Source: an uncultured Clostridia bacterium (lineage in GTDB: Bacteria; Bacillota; Clostridia; TANB77; CAG-508). Taken from it: 7,782 nucleotides of DNA. A program made the translations under genes and the position numbers. Location: NCBI GenBank assembly GCA_948528155.1, contig CAOSZT010000101.1, positions 1-7,782 on the forward strand, in the 5' to 3' direction. Position 1 is the first letter of the stretch. Each line of letters begins with the position of its first letter. Positions 5,210 through 7,782 of this stretch are shown piece by piece. Under the pieces are notes generated by a model, which had not been told where the DNA came from, searched no databases, and saw only the letters and a program-made list of their open reading frames with translations.

Positions 5210-7324
5210 TTATTTTATTTTTCTATATTTAATAAATGTAACAATAGCAACAATTGTCAAAGCAATTATACCACTTATCATTGCACTCCTTTCAATACCA
5301 GCATATGGTAAAGTTTTTGATGATTTTGTACTATCTCCCACTGTTTGAGTTTTTGTACTTGAAGTTGATGTAGTAGTATCGTTTTTTGTATTATCTGTTG
5401 TTTTATCATTATTGGGTTTATTATTGTCTTCTTCTGGTTTGTTATCATCATCTGGCTTATTATCGTCTTCTCCTGGTTTGTTGTCATCATCTGGCTTATT
5501 ATCGTCTTCTCCTGGTTTGTTGTCATCATCTGGCTTATTATCGTCTTCTCCTGGTTTGTTGTCATCATCTGGCTTATTATCGTCTTCTCCTGGTTTGTTG
5601 CCATCATCTGGCTTATTATCGTCTTCTCCTGGTTTGTTGTCATCATCTGGCTTATTATCGTCTTCTCCTGGTTTGTTGCCATCATCTGGCTTATTATCGT
5701 CTTCTCCTGGTTTGTTATCTTCTTGCTTTGTTCCTATTAATTCAAATATTTCTGCATCATATACTTTTGTTCCTTCTTGTTTTTCCAATTGTACCCATAA
5801 TACATAATCTTTCGTTCCTGAAAAACTTGATAAATCCATTTTAAATGTATTATCTGTTGTTTGTGTCCAATTATTTGTATAATTAGGTAATAATTTTGTT
5901 ATTTTTTCTAAATTTTCATATACTTTTTGTTCTGAACAATCTTCAAGATATGTTCCATATTTTTCTTTATAATATTCTTGTGATGAATAATAGTATTCAT
6001 AATATTCATCGTCTTTTGTTGCTTCATATAAATTAAAAAATTGTATTACTTGTAATTCATCTTTTAATTTTCTTATTTGCTTATATAAATCATTGTCAAT
6101 TTCTACCCATTGATAATATAATTTATATCCATTTGCGACATCCCTTGTTATTTCAATTGTTCCTTGACCATTTGTCATTATATCTGAAATAAAAATATTA
6201 TCTTCTTTATCTATTATATCACTTGTATTTTCTGGCTTCTTAGTTCCTGTTAATTCAAATATTTCCGCATCATATACTTTTGTTCCTTCTTGTTTTTCCA
6301 ATTGTACCCATAGAACAAAATTTTTTGTTCCTGAAAATGTTGATAAATCTATATTATATTTATTGTCTGTTGTTTTTGTCCATATACCTTCACATTTTGG
6401 TAATAATTTTGATATTTGTGTAAAATTTTCATTTACTTTTTGTTCTGAACAATCTTCTAAATATGTTCCATATGTTTCTTTATAATATTCTTGTGATGAA
6501 TAATAATATTCATAATCTTTGTCATCTTGTGTTGCTTCATATATATTAAAATATTGTATTATTTGCAATTCATCTTTTAATTTTTTTATCTGTTTATATA
6601 AGTTATTATCGATTTCTATCCATTGATAATATAATTTATATCCTTGTACATCTCTTGATATTTCAATTATTCCTTCTCCATTTGTAATTATTTCTGAAAT
6701 AAAAATATTATCTTCTTTATCTATTTTTTGTGAATTATCTTCTGATGTCTCTTGTTTTGTTCCTGTTAATTCAAACACTTCTGCATCAAATACTTTTGAT
6801 CCATCTTTTTTTTCTAATTGTACCCATACTACATAATCTCTTGTTCCAGAAAATGTAGCTAAGTCCATATTAAATTTATTATCTGTTGTTTGTATCCAAT
6901 TATCTGTATAATCTGGTAATAATGTTTTTATTTTTGCAAAATTTTCGTTTACTTTTTGCTCTGAACAATCTTCTAAAATTGTGCCATATGTTTCTTTATA
7001 ATAATTTTGTGCTGAATAATAATATTCATAATACTCATCATCTTGTGTAGCTTCATATATATTAAAGTATTGTATTATTTGTAGTTCATCTTTTAATTGT
7101 TTTATCTGTTTATATATACTATTGTCAATCTCTACCCATTGATAATATAGTTTGTAACCTACGACATCTCTTGTAATATCTACTATTCCATTTCCATTTG
7201 TTATTTGTTCTTGAATTATTATATTATCATTTGTATCCATTATTCCTGTAAATGCATATATACTACTAGTTGTTACAATTATTAATGCTATTATTATTAA
7301 TAAAATTTTACTTGTTTTTTTCAT
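5210..7324 (-). CDS. LPxTG-like wall-anchored surface protein with three 170-residue repeats
   Basis: This 704-residue protein has the layout of a sortase substrate. A signal peptide spans about residues 1-24 (MKKTSK, hydrophobic core, SIYA). Three tandem repeats lie at about 31-200, 201-370 and 371-534. Each contains GYKLYYQW(V/I)EIDN, KQI..LKDELQ(I/V)IQ, a Tyr-rich DDEYYEYYYSSQEYYKE-type segment, a single conserved cysteine in EDCSEQKV (Cys120, 292, 463), TFSGT/SFSGT, LWVQLEK and DAE(I/V)FEL. Residues 536-637 are an acidic, proline-spaced stalk (NKPGEDD, NKPDDD/G). A Thr/Ser-rich segment leads to the sorting signal LPYAG (672-676), a hydrophobic helix (about 681-698) and the positive tail KYRKIK. 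It should therefore be exported, linked to peptidoglycan by a sortase, and display the repeats outside the wall; adhesion or ligand binding is an inference. I do not recognise the repeat family. Start: GGAGG 6 nt before ATG. Confidence 0.92.
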   Translation of the reverse strand: MKKTSKILLIIIALIIVTTSSIYAFTGIMDTNDNIIIQEQITNGNGIVDITRDVVGYKLYYQWVEIDNSIYKQIKQLKDELQIIQYFNIYEATQDDEYYEYYYSAQNYYKETYGTILEDCSEQKVNENFAKIKTLLPDYTDNWIQTTDNKFNMDLATFSGTRDYVVWVQLEKKDGSKVFDAEVFELTGTKQETSEDNSQKIDKEDNIFISEIITNGEGIIEISRDVQGYKLYYQWIEIDNNLYKQIKKLKDELQIIQYFNIYEATQDDKDYEYYYSSQEYYKETYGTYLEDCSEQKVNENFTQISKLLPKCEGIWTKTTDNKYNIDLSTFSGTKNFVLWVQLEKQEGTKVYDAEIFELTGTKKPENTSDIIDKEDNIFISDIMTNGQGTIEITRDVANGYKLYYQWVEIDNDLYKQIRKLKDELQVIQFFNLYEATKDDEYYEYYYSSQEYYKEKYGTYLEDCSEQKVYENLEKITKLLPNYTNNWTQTTDNTFKMDLSSFSGTKDYVLWVQLEKQEGTKVYDAEIFELIGTKQEDNKPGEDDNKPDDGNKPGEDDNKPDDDNKPGEDDNKPDDGNKPGEDDNKPDDDNKPGEDDNKPDDDNKPGEDDNKPDDDNKPGEDDNKPDDDNKPEEDNNKPNNDKTTDNTKNDTTTSTSSTKTQTVGDSTKSSKTLPYAGIERSAMISGIIALTIVAIVTFIKYRKIK
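5436..5708 (-). repeat. 7 x 39-bp tandem repeat encoding the acidic Lys-Pro stalk
   Basis: Seven 39-bp units start at 5436, 5475, 5514, 5553, 5592, 5631 and 5670, followed by a partial unit at 5709 and preceded by a degenerate one. Each encodes a 13-residue unit, NKPGEDD-NKPDDD or -NKPDDG. Units differ by one base (GTTGTC, GTTGCC or GTTATC), so the array is nearly homogeneous and probably young or kept uniform by recombination. Changes in number would lengthen or shorten the stalk in frame. Confidence 0.97.
5723..7234 (-). repeat. three tandem ~510-bp coding repeats of the surface protein
   Basis: Approximate units are 7234-6725, 6724-6215 and 6214-5723, encoding residues 31-200, 201-370 and 371-534. 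The repeats are clearly similar in protein and DNA. The second and third are closest: the 59 bases at 5741-5799 and 6254-6312 differ at one position, while the equivalent part of the first repeat differs at many more. Confidence 0.9.
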
Positions 7325-7355
7325 TTTTTACCTCCATTTTTTAGTAAACATAAAT

Positions 7356-7364
7356 ATTATAACA
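7356..7364 (-). promoter_or_regulatory. extended -10 promoter of the wall-anchored protein gene
   Basis: On the minus strand TGTTATAAT (7364-7356) is a perfect extended -10 element. No convincing -35 is seen at 16-18 nt, which extended -10 promoters can tolerate. The start near 7349 would leave a leader of about 25 nt that contains the GGAGG site at 7335-7331. Confidence 0.6.
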
Positions 7365-7425
7365 TATATTTTCAAAAAATGGAAGTATTTATGTAATTTT
7401 TTCAGGGAAATCTGTTACTGAGTAG

Positions 7426-7508
7426 ATTGTAAAAGTAAAATAAACATTAAGATATAAATAATATATTTAAGTTTTACATTACCCCAATTGTAAGACTAAG
7501 ATATAAAT
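7426..7508 (+). repeat. imperfect direct repeat near the left end of the insertion sequence
   Basis: ATTGTAA followed by TAAGATATAAAT occurs twice: 7426-7432 with 7448-7459, and 7487-7493 with 7497-7508. The inner gap is 15 bases in the first copy and 3 in the second. TGTAAAA (7428-7434) and TTTTACA (7472-7478) also form an inverted pair. These lie where the left terminal region of the IS30-type element is expected and could be transposase-binding or end sequences. The exact end cannot be fixed without the right end. Confidence 0.5.
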
Positions 7509-7516
7509 GTTATAAT
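7488..7516 (+). promoter_or_regulatory. promoter of the transposase gene
   Basis: TTGTAA (7488-7493) and a perfect TATAAT (7511-7516) are 17 nt apart, with a TG that makes an extended -10, TGTTATAAT. Transcription would start near 7523, about 30 nt before the ATG at 7554. Confidence 0.75.
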
Positions 7517-7553
7517 TAATATAGCAAGTGTTTCTGAAGAAATGGAGTTATAT

Positions 7554-7782
7554 ATGAATAAAAAATATGTTAAACATCTTTCTTTAGAAGATAGAAGAAA
7601 TATTGAACTTGGAATTATCGAAGGTCTTTCAAAGTCTCAAATTGCGAAAAAAATTAACCGTAGTCCAGTTACAGTATCCAATGAAATTATTAAACACAGA
7701 AAGATAAAACCTAGAAATACATTTAATATGGATAGTATTTGTATACACCTAAAAGAATGCCATAGTTGCATAAAAAAATGTG
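7554..7782 (+). CDS. IS30-family transposase, N-terminal part (cut by the window edge)
   Basis: The frame opens with MNKKYVKHLSLEDRRNIELG and continues IIEGLSKSQIAKKINRSPVT, then VSNEIIKHRKIKPRN, and stays open for 76 codons to the window end. LSLEDRRNIELGIIEGLSKS...IAKKINRSPVTVSNEI is the helix-turn-helix typical of IS30 transposases, which binds the element's ends. The following cysteines in CIHLKECHSCIKKC fit the Cys-rich segment often found after it. The DDE catalytic domain would lie beyond the window, so intactness cannot be judged. I chose the ATG at 7554 because GGAG (7544-7547) lies 6 nt before it; the in-frame ATG at 7542 overlaps that site and has only a weak GAAGA upstream. The gene is divergent from the surface-protein gene. 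Confidence 0.88.
   Translation, partial: MNKKYVKHLSLEDRRNIELGIIEGLSKSQIAKKINRSPVTVSNEIIKHRKIKPRNTFNMDSICIHLKECHSCIKKC

Noticed and set aside
4321..5708. Tandem arrays considered as CRISPR
   Set aside because: The units abut directly with no unique spacers, they lie in frame inside coding sequence, and no cas genes are present.
5278..5844. Long open frames on both strands over the 39-bp repeat
   Set aside because: A repeat whose length is a multiple of three keeps any frame open. None has a start signal, and the true frame is fixed by the signal peptide and sorting signal.
7542..7553. Upstream in-frame ATG as the transposase start
   Set aside because: It overlaps the GGAG that serves the ATG at 7554 and has no good ribosome binding site of its own.

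Overview
The window is a very AT-rich stretch of a low-GC Gram-positive (Firmicutes, Clostridia-like) chromosome. This rests on the strong A/T-ending codon bias, AGGAGG-type ribosome binding sites at 6-8 nt spacing, sigma-A promoters with extended -10 boxes, a Bacillota-type SOS box before recA, and a sortase-type surface protein. I cannot name the species. Four complete genes lie on the minus strand, with a partial minus-strand gene at the left edge and a partial plus-strand transposase gene at the right edge.

From left to right: (1) bases 1-23 hold the first codons of a minus-strand gene downstream of recA, position-wise a recX candidate. (2) recA (217-1278) is complete and typical. It has an A-tract/TTGACA/TATAAA promoter, a LexA-like box over the expected start site and a strong terminator. 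(3) A family 5 solute-binding protein (1428-3002) has an N-terminal membrane helix but no lipobox cysteine, and no transporter genes lie beside it. (4) A secreted 570-residue protein (3235-4947) carries three related ~105-residue domains, a 13-copy pentapeptide linker and a basic C-terminal domain; I do not recognise the family. (5) A 704-residue wall-anchored protein (5210-7324) has a signal peptide, three tandem 170-residue repeats, an acidic Lys-Pro stalk made of 39-bp repeats and an LPYAG sorting signal. (6) The 5' end of an IS30-family transposase (7554 to the window end) reads rightwards, divergent from the surface gene, and has its own strong promoter.

The minus-strand genes do not look like one operon: each complete one has a recognisable promoter, and hairpin terminators follow recA and both surface-protein genes. 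RecA belongs to DNA repair and the SOS response; the other three products act at or outside the membrane (solute binding, secreted protein, wall-attached repeat protein). The two repeat-rich surface proteins and the neighbouring insertion sequence make the right two thirds of the window look like variable, lineage-specific sequence next to a conserved housekeeping gene. I see no defence system, CRISPR array, tRNA or rRNA. No gene-free stretch exceeds 300 bases; the intergenic gaps (about 150-260 bases) hold the promoters, terminators and hairpins listed.
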